From Bacillus massiliigorillae (GTDB lineage: Bacteria > Bacillota > Bacilli > Bacillales > DSM-1321): 64,000 nucleotides of DNA. How positions within the stretch are numbered: the first letter of the stretch is position 1; every line of letters starts with the position of its first letter. A program made the position numbers and the translations under genes. The DNA is taken from assembly GCF_000380245.2 (NCBI RefSeq), contig NZ_HG428741.1, positions 3,248,044-3,312,043 on the forward strand. The letters are read 5' to 3'. Of the stretch, positions 52,859 through 62,204 are shown in pieces. The notes beneath the pieces were generated by a model. That model saw only the letters and a list, made by a program, of their open reading frames with translations, had not been told where the DNA came from and did no database searches.

Positions 52859-54211
52859 GTGAAAGGAAGACTGTATTTTTCAACAGTCTTCTTTGAAGAA
52901 GTGATTATCGTTAACATTGCATTAGTGGCATTTCTTATCATTTGTACTTCGTTTTTCGTTATAACGGAATTTGCCATCATAAAAGTACGCCCAACTCGAA
53001 TAGACCAATTAATTGCTGAAGGAAATAAAAAAGCGATTTCCGCTAAAAAAGTTATTTCTTCATTAGATGAATATTTATCAGCGACACAATTGGGCATTAC
53101 AATCGCTTCTTTAGGATTAGGTTGGTTAGGGGACCCTACTATTCAAGCACTCCTTGCTCCCCTATTAAATAAATTAAATATACCCGAATCTGCTACACAT
53201 GCCATTTCGTTCGTCATCGCATTATCTTTAATGACGTTTCTTTCCGTTGTTCTAGGTGAATTAACACCAAAAACATTTGCCATCCATAAAGCGGAAGCAG
53301 TCACATTACGTATAGCTAAACCTATTATTATATTTCACAAGGTGATGTACCCCTTTATAAAAATATTAAATAGTTCAGCTAATTTGATTGCTCGTTCGTT
53401 CGGATTAAAGCCTGCATCAGAAGGGGAAATGGCTCATTCCGAAGAAGAATTGCGTATTATCTTAACAGAAAGCTACGAAAAAGGACAAATTAATCAATCA
53501 GAATATAAATATGTAGATCGCATATTTGATTTTGATAATCGTATTGCAAAAGAAATCATGGTTCCTAGAACAGAAATCATAAGTATATCTATTGATGATA
53601 GTTGGGATGACATATTTTCAAAGTTACAGCATGAAAGATATACAAGATATCCTGTCATAGACGGTGATAAAGATTCTATCGTCGGCGTTGTTCATTTAAA
53701 AGATTTAATTTCAGTTGCTATGGAGTCTGATCGTTCTTCTATTCAGCTAGATGATTACATCCACCCAATCATTTCAGTGATTGAGACAATTCCAATTAAT
53801 GACTTACTTATTAAAATGCAAAAAGAACGAAATCATATGGCATTACTTTTCGATGAATATGGTGGAACTGCAGGAATAGTAACAGCTGAAGATATTATTG
53901 AAGAAATTGTAGGAGAAATTCGTGATGAGTTCGATATAGATGAAATTCCTGAGATTCGTAAAATAGCAGAAAATCATTATATTGTAGATTCTAAGCTACT
54001 ACTTGAAGAATTGAATACTGTTTTATCAACTGACCTAGAAGAAGAAGGCATTGATACAATCGGTGGTTGGCTCCTAACAAAGGAGTATGACCTTCATCTT
54101 GGAGATTCTATTGAAGATAGCGGTTATATCTTTACCGTAAATCAAATGGATGGACATCATATTCAATATATTGAAATAAAAAAAGACATTACAAATAACG
54201 AAAATATGTGA
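52859..54211 (+). CDS. CNNM/CBS/CorC membrane protein, paralogue 2
   Basis: Same architecture as the genes at 51062 and 57028: CNNM membrane domain from VNIALVAFLIICTSFFV, conserved QLGITIASLGLGWLGDP, two CBS domains with IMVPRTEI, DEYGGTAGIVTAEDIIEEI, and CorC domain. The frame opens at a GTG inside AGGAGGTG, which cannot serve as its own ribosome site; by homology translation more likely begins at GTG 52901 (MIIVNIALV), giving about 436 residues, after a 9-bp hairpin. The exact start is unresolved. Confidence 0.85.
   Translation: MKGRLYFSTVFFEEVIIVNIALVAFLIICTSFFVITEFAIIKVRPTRIDQLIAEGNKKAISAKKVISSLDEYLSATQLGITIASLGLGWLGDPTIQALLAPLLNKLNIPESATHAISFVIALSLMTFLSVVLGELTPKTFAIHKAEAVTLRIAKPIIIFHKVMYPFIKILNSSANLIARSFGLKPASEGEMAHSEEELRIILTESYEKGQINQSEYKYVDRIFDFDNRIAKEIMVPRTEIISISIDDSWDDIFSKLQHERYTRYPVIDGDKDSIVGVVHLKDLISVAMESDRSSIQLDDYIHPIISVIETIPINDLLIKMQKERNHMALLFDEYGGTAGIVTAEDIIEEIVGEIRDEFDIDEIPEIRKIAENHYIVDSKLLLEELNTVLSTDLEEEGIDTIGGWLLTKEYDLHLGDSIEDSGYIFTVNQMDGHHIQYIEIKKDITNNENM
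52863..52894 (+). promoter_or_regulatory. Hairpin between ribosome site and CNNM start
   Basis: GAAGACTGT pairs perfectly with ACAGTCTTC around TTTTTCA, directly after AGGAGGTG (52854-52861) and before the probable GTG start at 52901. Confidence 0.5.
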
Positions 54212-54266
54212 TTTTAATCACGTATTTTCATATCAAAAGAGGTTGTTAATCAAACAACCTCTTTTT
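54201..54266 (+). terminator. Tandem terminators after CNNM paralogue 2
   Basis: First stem AAAATA-t-GTGATT/AATCAC-g-TATTTT (54201-54228, overlapping the stop codon), then AAAAGAGGTTGTT/ACAACCTCTTTTT (54235-54266). Confidence 0.85.
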
Positions 54267-54359
54267 GATTTTCAACTTGTTAAAACATCCTCAATTGGGT
54301 ATTGAACGGTCTCTTGCTTTTTCACAGCATATAGAAAAGAAATCAGCTATCAAAAACCG

Positions 54360-55142
54360 TTAAAATTTCCCCATATATTGCATTATCAAAATGAAAATAC
54401 CAAGAATCCATACATAAATTGCAAATATCTTCAATGAATGATTCTTCAAGAAATGTATCATCCACTTAACCGCTATATAGCCAAAAATTGCAGATGAAAG
54501 GATTCCAATTAACAAAGCACTAATCGAAATCTGCTCTCCCTTTCCTTCAAACAAATCAAACATTTGTAAAACAATCGCCCCAACAATAGCAGGAGTAGAT
54601 AATAAAAAAGAGAAGTAAGCAGCTGTTTCACGATCTAACTTTCGTATTAATGCAGCCGCAATTGTAAAACCCGATCTTGAGATAGCAGGAAATATAGCCG
54701 CAGCTTGAAAGGCGCCAATAAATAGTGCATCACCATAAGTAATATCATTCATTTTTTTTCGACCTTGCTGGATATTCTCTGCAAACCAAAGAAAACAGCC
54801 TGTAAGAAGGAATTCCCATCCGATGGTTACACCCGTTTTCGAAATCGCATCAAAGTAATCTTTAAAAGCAAAGCCAACCACGACCGCAGGAATTGTTCCG
54901 ACTACTAACAGCCAAGTTAACTTTCCAAAAGGATTCTTTAGAATAGCTATAAATTCATGTTTATAAAATACAAAAACCGCTACTAATGTTCCAATATGCA
55001 GCATCGTATCCAGCGTCAAACCTGCTTCTTGCAAATTAAACATATGCCGCCCTAAATATAAATGTCCGGTACTACTGATCGGTAAGAACTCTGTCAGCCC
55101 TTGAACAATCCCTAATATAAAAGCTTCTAATTTACTCAACAT
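54360..55142 (-). CDS. uppP: Undecaprenyl-diphosphatase UppP (BacA family)
   Basis: A 260-residue, eight-helix enzyme that dephosphorylates undecaprenyl diphosphate, recycling the cell-wall lipid carrier. Motif 1 is GLTEFLPISSTGHL (about residues 15-28), motif 2 AAAIFPAISRSGFT (about 150-163) with the catalytic Glu, Ser and Arg. ATG 55142 lies eight bases after AAAGGA; an ATG three codons earlier is part of the ribosome site. B. cereus-group genomes carry several copies. Confidence 0.92.
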   Translation of the reverse strand: MLSKLEAFILGIVQGLTEFLPISSTGHLYLGRHMFNLQEAGLTLDTMLHIGTLVAVFVFYKHEFIAILKNPFGKLTWLLVVGTIPAVVVGFAFKDYFDAISKTGVTIGWEFLLTGCFLWFAENIQQGRKKMNDITYGDALFIGAFQAAAIFPAISRSGFTIAAALIRKLDRETAAYFSFLLSTPAIVGAIVLQMFDLFEGKGEQISISALLIGILSSAIFGYIAVKWMIHFLKNHSLKIFAIYVWILGIFILIMQYMGKF

Positions 55143-55354
55143 CGCTTTCATCCTTTTTCATTATTCATTTCATCTTCAATATCCATGAAAAAATAAGGAG
55201 TGAAATATCATGTAAGGACATGAGCAATTTAGGATTATTTTATAAAAATTACTAAAGCTAGAAATATATATGATGGACAATAAACTGTTACGTTTATACA
55301 TGTTTAAAACACGATGATTTCATTAAGAGTGGAGATATATGAAGAGATGATATT

Positions 55355-55389
55355 AGAAAGCCAAAACCATTCTATGATTTTGGCTTTCT
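55355..55389. terminator. Hairpin after gabD
   Basis: AGAAAGCCAAAA-c-CAT pairs with ATG-a-TTTTGGCTTTCT. The T-run is poor in both directions. Confidence 0.6.
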
Positions 55390-55395
55390 GACAAA

Positions 55396-56811
55396 CTATA
55401 TTTTCAAAGAGATATATTTAATTTCTAAATATTCCTCAATTCCATACTTACCGCCTTCTCTGCCAATACCGCTTTCCTTCATACCTCCAAACGGTGCTTG
55501 AGCTACGGAAGGTAATCCATCATTTAATCCAACGATTCCATACTCAAGCCCTTCCGCGATTTTAACTGCATTAGATATATTCTGCGTGAAAATATAGGCT
55601 GCTAATCCATAAGGCGTATTATTGGCACGCGCAATGACTTCTTCTTTCGTTTTAAATGTCGAAATCGGTGCTAAAGGACCAAAGGTTTCTTCATTCATAC
55701 ATAACATATCATCTTGCGCTTTCCCAATTATGATTGGAGAAACGAATAATCCCGTTTGATTAATCGAAGACGTTAATAGTTCAGCACCTTTATCCATTGC
55801 ATCTTCAACATGTTCATGTAATTTATTAACAGCATTTTCATCAATTAAAGGCCCAACTGTAACACCTTCATCTAGTCCATTACCTACCTTCAATTCGCTA
55901 ACTTCTGCTACCATTTTCTTAGAAAATTCCTCGTAGATGTTTTCGTGAACAAAAACACGATTTGTACAAATACATGTTTGTCCAGCATTTCGATATTTCG
56001 ATTGAATAACAGCTGCTACAGCATCATCAATGATTGCATCTTCCATAACGATGAATGGTGCATGACCTCCAAGCTCTAATGAAACCTTCTTCATTGTGTC
56101 CGCACTATCCTTCATTAATTGCTTTCCTACTTCAGTAGAACCAGTAAAAGATACCTTCCTTACACGACTATCCTTCATCCACGCTTCTGAAATAGCTTGC
56201 GCACTTCCTGTTACAACATTGATTGCTCCTTTATCAATTCCAGCCTCATACGCTAATTCCACCAGCTTAATAGCGGTTAGTGGAGTTAGTTTCGCAGGCT
56301 TAATTACCGCAGTACAACCTGCTGCCAATGCTGGCGCAACTTTTCTTGTAATCATTGCAGCTGGGAAATTCCAAGGCGTAATAGCTGCAATAACTCCAAC
56401 TGGTTGCTTCAATACAAGAATACGTTTAGATGGATCACTAGCAGGAATTGTATCTCCATATATACGTTTACCTTCTTCTGCATACCATTCAACGAAGCTA
56501 TTCGCATATGCGATTTCACCTAATGCTTCCTTATAAGGCTTTCCTTGCTCCATTGTCATCATTTTAGCTAATTCTTCTTTATTCGCCTCTATTAAATCAA
56601 ACCATTTTCGTAATAATGTCGCCCGCTCTGCTGCTGTTTTTTGCGACCATGTTAAGAAAGATTCATGTGCAGCATCAACTGCCGCTCTTGCCTCCTTCTC
56701 TCCCCCATTTGGTACTGTAGCTATTTGTTCACCCGTAGCAGGATTTGTTACAACAATACTTGTCTCACTAAACACTTCTTGTCCATTAATTAGCATGCCT
56801 ACAGTTTCCAT
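55396..56811 (-). CDS. gabD: Succinate-semialdehyde dehydrogenase GabD
   Basis: A 471-residue aldehyde dehydrogenase oxidising succinate semialdehyde to succinate in the GABA shunt. Features: PWNFPAAMITRK (cofactor entry), FTGSTEVGKQL, the general-base glutamate in LELGGHAP, the nucleophile cysteine in GQTCICTNR (both cysteines present as in redox-switch SSADHs), and a C-terminal PFGGMKESGIGREGG. TTGGGGGT precedes the ATG. No gabT is adjacent. Confidence 0.88.
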   Translation of the reverse strand: METVGMLINGQEVFSETSIVVTNPATGEQIATVPNGGEKEARAAVDAAHESFLTWSQKTAAERATLLRKWFDLIEANKEELAKMMTMEQGKPYKEALGEIAYANSFVEWYAEEGKRIYGDTIPASDPSKRILVLKQPVGVIAAITPWNFPAAMITRKVAPALAAGCTAVIKPAKLTPLTAIKLVELAYEAGIDKGAINVVTGSAQAISEAWMKDSRVRKVSFTGSTEVGKQLMKDSADTMKKVSLELGGHAPFIVMEDAIIDDAVAAVIQSKYRNAGQTCICTNRVFVHENIYEEFSKKMVAEVSELKVGNGLDEGVTVGPLIDENAVNKLHEHVEDAMDKGAELLTSSINQTGLFVSPIIIGKAQDDMLCMNEETFGPLAPISTFKTKEEVIARANNTPYGLAAYIFTQNISNAVKIAEGLEYGIVGLNDGLPSVAQAPFGGMKESGIGREGGKYGIEEYLEIKYISLKI

Positions 56812-57027
56812 AAGCTAATACCCCCAATTATTAATTTCACCGGTACATATTCTAACAATTCCGATATTTACATTATACCAATCGAACAAACATCATGCCG
56901 CTATGTATTAATCTTCAAGCAACCATTTTACTTTTTAATATATGCAACAACATTTGCAAAAAATGAATAGTTTATTTTTCGTATGGTTATGATTTCATTG
57001 GGCAAAATCAAAACAAGAAGATGAACT

Positions 57028-58371
57028 ATGCTTCTAGGAGGAGGTAACTGGACATTCCTTGTTATGATTAATATTCTAATCATCATATTATTACTAGCAT
57101 TTACAGCATTTTTTGTTGCTTCTGAATTTGCAATAGTTAAAGTAAGAAGTACAAGAATTGACCAATTATTAGCAGAAGGAAACACTAAAGCAATCGCTGC
57201 GAAAAAAGTTATTTCTTCACTAGATGAGTATTTATCAGCCTGTCAATTAGGTATTACACTTACATCACTCGGACTTGGTTGGTTGGGCGAGCCAACTGTT
57301 GAACATATGCTAAAGCCTTTATTTGAAAGTATTTCTGCAAATGAAGCATTAACGACTTTTTTATCCTTTTCAATTGCATTTACAACGATTACATTTTTTC
57401 ATGTTGTTATTGGAGAGCTCGCACCAAAAACACTAGCCATTCAAAAAGCAGAAGCTGTTACATTAAATTTTTCAAAACCTCTTATTTGGTTTTATCGAAT
57501 CTTATTCCCATTTATTTGGATTTTAAATCACTCAGCAGCATTTATTATCGGGATTTTCGGTTTAAAGCCTGCCTCCGAACATGATATGGCACATTCCGAA
57601 GAAGAATTGCGAATTATTCTGTCTGAAAGCTTGAAAAGCGGTGAAATAAATTCAGCAGAATATAAATATGTGAATAAAATTTTTGAGTTTGATGAAAGAA
57701 TTGCAAAAGAAATTATGGTTCCTCGAACCGAAATTGTTACCGTCAACAAAGAGCACTCCCTTCAAGATATTATGGAAGTTGTGCTTCGAGAGCGGTATAC
57801 TCGCTATCCGGTTGTGGATGGTGATAAAGATAATATTGTAGGCATTATTAATATGAAAGAAGTATTATCCAGCTTCATTATGCAAGATAAACAAATCGTT
57901 CAATCGATTGAGCCATATATTCATCCTGTTATCGCTGTGATTGAAACAATTCCCATTAATGATTTGCTTATTGCACTACAGAAGAATCATTCCCATATGG
58001 CAATCCTTTTCGATGAATATGGTGGAACTGCCGGACTTGTAACTGTAGAGGATATTCTTGAAGAAATTGTTGGAGATATTCGCGACGAATTTGACGCTGA
58101 TGAACTTCCTGATATTCGTAAAATAAGTGATCACCATTATATATTTGATGCAAAAGTATTAATAGGTGACGTTAACGATTTACTTGGCACAGACTTATTA
58201 GAAGATGAAGTCGATACGATAGGTGGATGGTTTCTCACCCAAAAATACGATGTTGTACAAGGAGATCAAATTGAAGAAGATGGCTTTGTATTCATCGTTA
58301 AAGAGATTGATGGTCAACATATTCTATTTATAGAAGCACAGAAAAAGTATGAAGAACCGGAACCGATATAG
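57028..58371 (+). CDS. CNNM/CBS/CorC membrane protein, paralogue 3
   Basis: Third family member in 7.3 kb and closest to paralogue 1 (ILLLAFTAFFVASEFAIVKV in common, ACQLGITLTSLGLGWLGEP). CNNM domain 1-205, CBS pair about 215-340 with IMVPRTEI, FDEYGGTAGLVTVEDILEEI, CorC domain to 440. Homology points to the ATG at 57064 (MINILIIIL, about 435 residues) as the natural start, but the strong AGGAGGAGGT lies 19 bases before it and nearer to the first ATG's codons, so the start is unresolved. Confidence 0.86.
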   Translation: MLLGGGNWTFLVMINILIIILLLAFTAFFVASEFAIVKVRSTRIDQLLAEGNTKAIAAKKVISSLDEYLSACQLGITLTSLGLGWLGEPTVEHMLKPLFESISANEALTTFLSFSIAFTTITFFHVVIGELAPKTLAIQKAEAVTLNFSKPLIWFYRILFPFIWILNHSAAFIIGIFGLKPASEHDMAHSEEELRIILSESLKSGEINSAEYKYVNKIFEFDERIAKEIMVPRTEIVTVNKEHSLQDIMEVVLRERYTRYPVVDGDKDNIVGIINMKEVLSSFIMQDKQIVQSIEPYIHPVIAVIETIPINDLLIALQKNHSHMAILFDEYGGTAGLVTVEDILEEIVGDIRDEFDADELPDIRKISDHHYIFDAKVLIGDVNDLLGTDLLEDEVDTIGGWFLTQKYDVVQGDQIEEDGFVFIVKEIDGQHILFIEAQKKYEEPEPI

Positions 58372-58386
58372 CGGGAACGGTTTTTC
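58355..58386 (+). terminator. Terminator overlapping the end of CNNM paralogue 3
   Basis: ACCG-gaa-CCG pairs with CGG-gaa-CGGT, followed by TTTTTCTT; the 5' arm is inside the last codons (EPEPI). Confidence 0.7.
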
Positions 58387-58517
58387 TTATGGTTAAATGT
58401 TACATCATTGTTTTCAGCTCAAATGCTTATACTAAAAGTATTAAATAACAGAACAAAAGGTTAACATCTAAATAAATTTGTTACCTTACGGAAGAAAAGG
58501 ACTAAATTCCCACCACC

Positions 58518-58537
58518 ACTGGTATAGACAACTAGTT
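58518..58537. promoter_or_regulatory. NagR (YvoA) dre-like operator upstream of nagA
   Basis: ACTGGTATAGACAACTAGTT closely resembles the dre site ATTGGTATAGATCACTAG recognised by the GntR-type repressor NagR in B. subtilis. It lies about 80 bases upstream of nagA. Confidence 0.65.
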
Positions 58538-58613
58538 ATATATACAGTTATGATAGTAGTGTAGATAAAAAACTAAAACACTTACAAAGTGTATTCATAT
58601 AGGGAGGATTTCC

Positions 58614-59801
58614 ATGAATCACATCCTGTTCAAAAATGCTGACATATATTTAGAAAATGAAGTATTAGAAAATGGTTATGTACTAATTACAGATGACAAA
58701 ATCACTGAAATTGGTTCAGCTGACCAATTAGAAAACAAAACATTTGATAACACAGAAATCATCACTTTAGAAAAAGGAACAAAAATCGTTCCTGGTTTCA
58801 TCGACGTTCATATTCATGGTGCTGGCGGAGCTGACACAATGGATGGTACGCATGAAGCATTACGTACAATGGCAACTCATTTACCACAAGAAGGAACTAC
58901 AAGCTTTCTTGCTACAACAATGACACAATCGCCAGAAAACATCGTGAACGCATTGCGCAATGCAGCATCTTATCAAAAAACAGAAAACCATCGTGGAGAG
59001 GCAGAAGTAATCGGACTTCACCTAGAAGGACCTTTCATCAATCCTGCTAAAAAAGGTGCACAGCCTGAAGAATACGTTTTAGAACCAAATATTACCACTT
59101 TCCAAGAATGGCAAAAAGAAGCAGACGGTACAATTAAGCTTGTAACTGTTGCTCCAGAAATGCCAAACGGAATGGAATTCGTGAAGTACTTAGCTGAGAA
59201 CGAAGTTACAGCATCAATTGGTCACACTGATTCAACATACGCTGATGTAAAAAACGCTGTTGAAGCTGGTGCAACACAAGTTACCCATCTATATAACGGT
59301 ATGCGTGGTCTTCATCATCGTGAGCCAGGTACTGCTGGTGCAGCTCTTTTATTTGATGAATTAAAAGTAGAATTAATTTCAGACGGCATCCATATTTGCC
59401 CTGAAATGATTCAACTAGCAATCCAAGCAAAAGGTACAGATGGAGCACTATTAATTACAGATGCTATGCGTGCAAAATGCTTGAAGAATGGTATGTACGA
59501 ATTAGGCGGACAGCCAGTTATCGTAGGCGATGGCAGAGCAACGCTTGAAGATGGAACACTTGCTGGAAGTATCCTAAAAATGATTGATTCTGTTAAAAAT
59601 ATGCTTTCATTTACGGATTTAAACCTACATGATCTAATCAAACTCGCTTCAGCAACTCCAGCGAAACAAGCTAGAGTATTCGATCGTAAAGGTAGCATCG
59701 AAGTAGGTAAAGATGCCGACATCGTAATTTTAAATAATGACATTAATATCGAAATGACAATTTGTCGTGGAAAAATTGCTTATAAAAAGGATGAGAACTA
59801 A
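58614..59801 (+). CDS. nagA: N-acetylglucosamine-6-phosphate deacetylase NagA
   Basis: Hydrolyses GlcNAc-6-phosphate to glucosamine-6-phosphate and acetate. The 395-residue amidohydrolase shows DVHIHGAGG (metal-binding HxH, about residues 64-72), LHLEGPFINPAKKGA (about 137-151), GHTDSTY and THLYNGM (metal and substrate histidines) and the catalytic aspartate in LITDAMR (about 283). AGGGAGGA precedes the ATG. It overlaps nagB by one base in TAATG. Confidence 0.94.
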   Translation: MNHILFKNADIYLENEVLENGYVLITDDKITEIGSADQLENKTFDNTEIITLEKGTKIVPGFIDVHIHGAGGADTMDGTHEALRTMATHLPQEGTTSFLATTMTQSPENIVNALRNAASYQKTENHRGEAEVIGLHLEGPFINPAKKGAQPEEYVLEPNITTFQEWQKEADGTIKLVTVAPEMPNGMEFVKYLAENEVTASIGHTDSTYADVKNAVEAGATQVTHLYNGMRGLHHREPGTAGAALLFDELKVELISDGIHICPEMIQLAIQAKGTDGALLITDAMRAKCLKNGMYELGGQPVIVGDGRATLEDGTLAGSILKMIDSVKNMLSFTDLNLHDLIKLASATPAKQARVFDRKGSIEVGKDADIVILNNDINIEMTICRGKIAYKKDEN

Positions 59802-60562
59802 TGACAGCACTACAATCTAAAGTAAATACGAAAGTATTTGAAATAATTCACGCTGAAAACTACGAAGAAATGAGCCGTATCGCTGCAAAAAGAATGATCG
59901 GACTTGTTAAACGTAAACCAAATGCCGTATTAGGCTTAGCAACTGGTAGCACTCCAGAAGGCTTATACAAATTATTAATCGAAGACCATAAAGAAAATGG
60001 TACTTCATACAAAGGTGTAAAAACAGTTAACCTTGATGAGTACATGGGATTAGATCGCAATGACAAAAACAGCTATTTTACATTCATGAGAGAACACTTA
60101 TTCAATCATATCGATGTAAACTTAGACAACACTAATGTTCCTAACGGAATGGCTACTAACATGGAAGAAGAAGCAGTACGCTACGAAAACTACATCCATG
60201 AAATTGGCGGAGTTGACCTTCAAATCCTTGGAATTGGTCACAACGGCCACATCGGCTTCAACGAACCAGGAACTTCTTTTGAAAGTAAAACTCATGTTAT
60301 TGAATTAGCTGAAAGAACTCGCGAAGCTAACGCTCGCTATTTCAACAGCATGGATGAAGTTCCAACACACGCTATCACAATGGGTATCCAAAGCATCATG
60401 GATAGCGAAGAAATCATTCTTCTTGCATCAGGTGCATCTAAAGCAGAAGCAATCAAACGCCTAGTATGCGGAGAAATTACTGAAGATTTCCCAGCATCAG
60501 CACTTCGCCTACACAGCAAAGTAACAATTATTGCTGACGAAGAAGCTTTATCATTAATCTAA
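59801..60562 (+). CDS. nagB: Glucosamine-6-phosphate deaminase NagB
   Basis: Isomerises and deaminates glucosamine-6-phosphate to fructose-6-phosphate and ammonia. The 253 residues contain LGLATGSTPEGLY (about 45-57), NLDEYMGL with the catalytic aspartate (about 76-83) and GIGHNGHIGFNEPG (about 145-158) with the catalytic histidine. Translationally coupled to nagA. The nagR gene that follows in B. subtilis is missing; a terminator follows. Confidence 0.94.
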   Translation: MTALQSKVNTKVFEIIHAENYEEMSRIAAKRMIGLVKRKPNAVLGLATGSTPEGLYKLLIEDHKENGTSYKGVKTVNLDEYMGLDRNDKNSYFTFMREHLFNHIDVNLDNTNVPNGMATNMEEEAVRYENYIHEIGGVDLQILGIGHNGHIGFNEPGTSFESKTHVIELAERTREANARYFNSMDEVPTHAITMGIQSIMDSEEIILLASGASKAEAIKRLVCGEITEDFPASALRLHSKVTIIADEEALSLI

Positions 60563-60570
60563 TGAATTGT

Positions 60571-60611
60571 GGCAACTCCTTTCATTATTGTTGGGAGTTG
60601 TCTTTTTTTAT
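60571..60611 (+). terminator. Intrinsic terminator after nagB
   Basis: GGCAACTCC (60571-60579) pairs with GGGAGTTGTC (60593-60602), followed by T7. Confidence 0.88.
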
Positions 60612-60666
60612 TTTTTTCGATGCTCATATATTCCATCCCCTGCTCATACTTCTCTTCTCTTCTCTT

Positions 60667-60705
60667 ATTACAAAAAGCCGCTGAGAAAATATTTTCTCAG
60701 CGGCT
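60667..60705 (-). terminator. Intrinsic terminator after the PTS operon
   Basis: Perfect 16-bp inverted repeat AAGCCGCTGAGAAAAT / ATTTTCTCAGCGGCTT, followed on the minus strand by TTTGTAA. Confidence 0.88.
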
Positions 60706-60712
60706 TACAATT

Positions 60713-61801
60713 TTACTCTTCAATTTTCATTTCGAAGTAGTCCCAAGGTTTGATGTAATCTAGTAAATAAACTTCTTCATCTACAATTTTACCAATTACA
60801 TTTTTACGACCATCATTTTTCATTGGCAGACGAGCAATTTGAAGTTCACCTTTATACTGACCAAAATCATTATTTCCTACTAACACATCACCTTTTTGAA
60901 TATCATATGTGTTGTGATTCGGGAAAGATTCTGCTTTGTATTTTACACGGCTTTGTGTAGAGCGGATTAAATACTCTGATACATCACCACGGTTGAAGTG
61001 AGTTTCTTTCTCTACAATTAACTTTTCTAACTCAGATGCTTCTTTATTCATACGTACACGGAACGCTAACTTATTCGGATTCATTTCACTTAAAGCTTTT
61101 AGTTCTTCTTCAGAAGCATATGCATTTCCGATTAATACATCATCTACTAAATCAGTTGCAAATAAGTGCTTCGCTTGCGTTACGATTGGCAAAGTACGGT
61201 GTTGCTCTAATGTACATAAACCATCGCCTACTGGCCAAGGACCAAATGTTGCTGCTGAAGATGTAACAAATGCAGCTACTCTAATATTATGCTTTCTAAA
61301 CAACTCTGATGTTTCAACAAAATGCTTGTATGAAAGCCCTGTGTATTCTTGCGGATAAAAGTTATGACAACCAATTAAATTATCTCTATTTGGACCATAG
61401 CTTAAGATTTGCTCTAAATATTTCGTACCACTACTGATATTAATTTCGATTTTTAATCCATAAGGGTTGTGCGTCATTAATGCTTCTTTTTGACCACCAA
61501 AGCCTTCATCTAAACGGATACCTGTCGCTCCCATTTGTGCGAAAAGCTCTAAGTTATCATATGATACATCAAGTGCTGGGAAGACGTGAGGAGCTACGTC
61601 AAGGATTACTTCCATACCTTCATTACGTGCGTGCGTAATAATATCTGTGAATTCCTCAACAATTTCTTCTTTACTTCCTTGAACAGAAAGAAGACACGTA
61701 AAAATACGTTTGAATCCGTATTTTGCAGCCAGTGAAATATATTCTTTATCTTTTTCTCTCGTACTATGTTCAGGATAAATAGAAATACCTAATTTTCTCA
61801 T
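60713..61801 (-). CDS. mupG: DUF871 protein, MupG-like 6-phospho-glycosidase
   Basis: A 362-residue protein: TIM-barrel domain (about 1-235, starting RKLGISIYPEHST and with LDEGFGG and ASEINIS-type strands) and a C-terminal cyclophilin-like domain (about 245-360, ending YLLDYIKPWDYF). DUF871 was characterised in S. aureus as MupG, which splits MurNAc-6P-GlcNAc. Here it is last in a Lac-family PTS operon and convergent with nagAB, so its substrate is probably the phosphorylated disaccharide that the PTS imports. No MurQ etherase is in the window. Confidence 0.82.
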   Translation of the reverse strand: MRKLGISIYPEHSTREKDKEYISLAAKYGFKRIFTCLLSVQGSKEEIVEEFTDIITHARNEGMEVILDVAPHVFPALDVSYDNLELFAQMGATGIRLDEGFGGQKEALMTHNPYGLKIEINISSGTKYLEQILSYGPNRDNLIGCHNFYPQEYTGLSYKHFVETSELFRKHNIRVAAFVTSSAATFGPWPVGDGLCTLEQHRTLPIVTQAKHLFATDLVDDVLIGNAYASEEELKALSEMNPNKLAFRVRMNKEASELEKLIVEKETHFNRGDVSEYLIRSTQSRVKYKAESFPNHNTYDIQKGDVLVGNNDFGQYKGELQIARLPMKNDGRKNVIGKIVDEEVYLLDYIKPWDYFEMKIEE

Positions 61802-61883
61802 TCAAAACACTCCAAATACTCTTATATTTTTTATAAGAAAAGGCGAAGAACTTAATCCTCGCCTTTTTGTGAATCAATTTAAA

Positions 61884-62183
61884 TTACTTGATTCGTTTGT
61901 ATAGCTCTACCATTTCAGCCGCAAGATCTTTTAAAGTCATTGCTGTCATTAAGTGATCTTGTGCGTGGATTAGAAGGATTGAAACCTCGGATTTTTCACC
62001 GCGAGCTTCACCTTGGATTAAAGCTGTTTGAGATTTATGTGCATCACCAAGTGATTGTGTTGCTTCTTCAATATATTTCTCAGCTACTTCAAAGTTGCCT
62101 TTTTTCGCTTCTTGAATTGCTTCCATAGCAATACTTCTTGCATTACCACTATGAAGAATAATATTCATAATAATTGTTTCCAT
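61884..62183 (-). CDS. PTS lactose/cellobiose-type EIIA
   Basis: A 99-residue all-helical EIIA of the Lac family. The phosphorylation-site region LLIHAQDHLMTAMTL (about residues 73-87) is intact, as is the metal-binding aspartate in HAQDH. It passes phosphate from HPr to EIIB. Twenty-one bases after the EIIC gene; CAGGGGG precedes the ATG. Confidence 0.92.
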   Translation of the reverse strand: METIIMNIILHSGNARSIAMEAIQEAKKGNFEVAEKYIEEATQSLGDAHKSQTALIQGEARGEKSEVSILLIHAQDHLMTAMTLKDLAAEMVELYKRIK

Positions 62184-62204
62184 GATTAATCCCCCTGTTA
62201 AATA

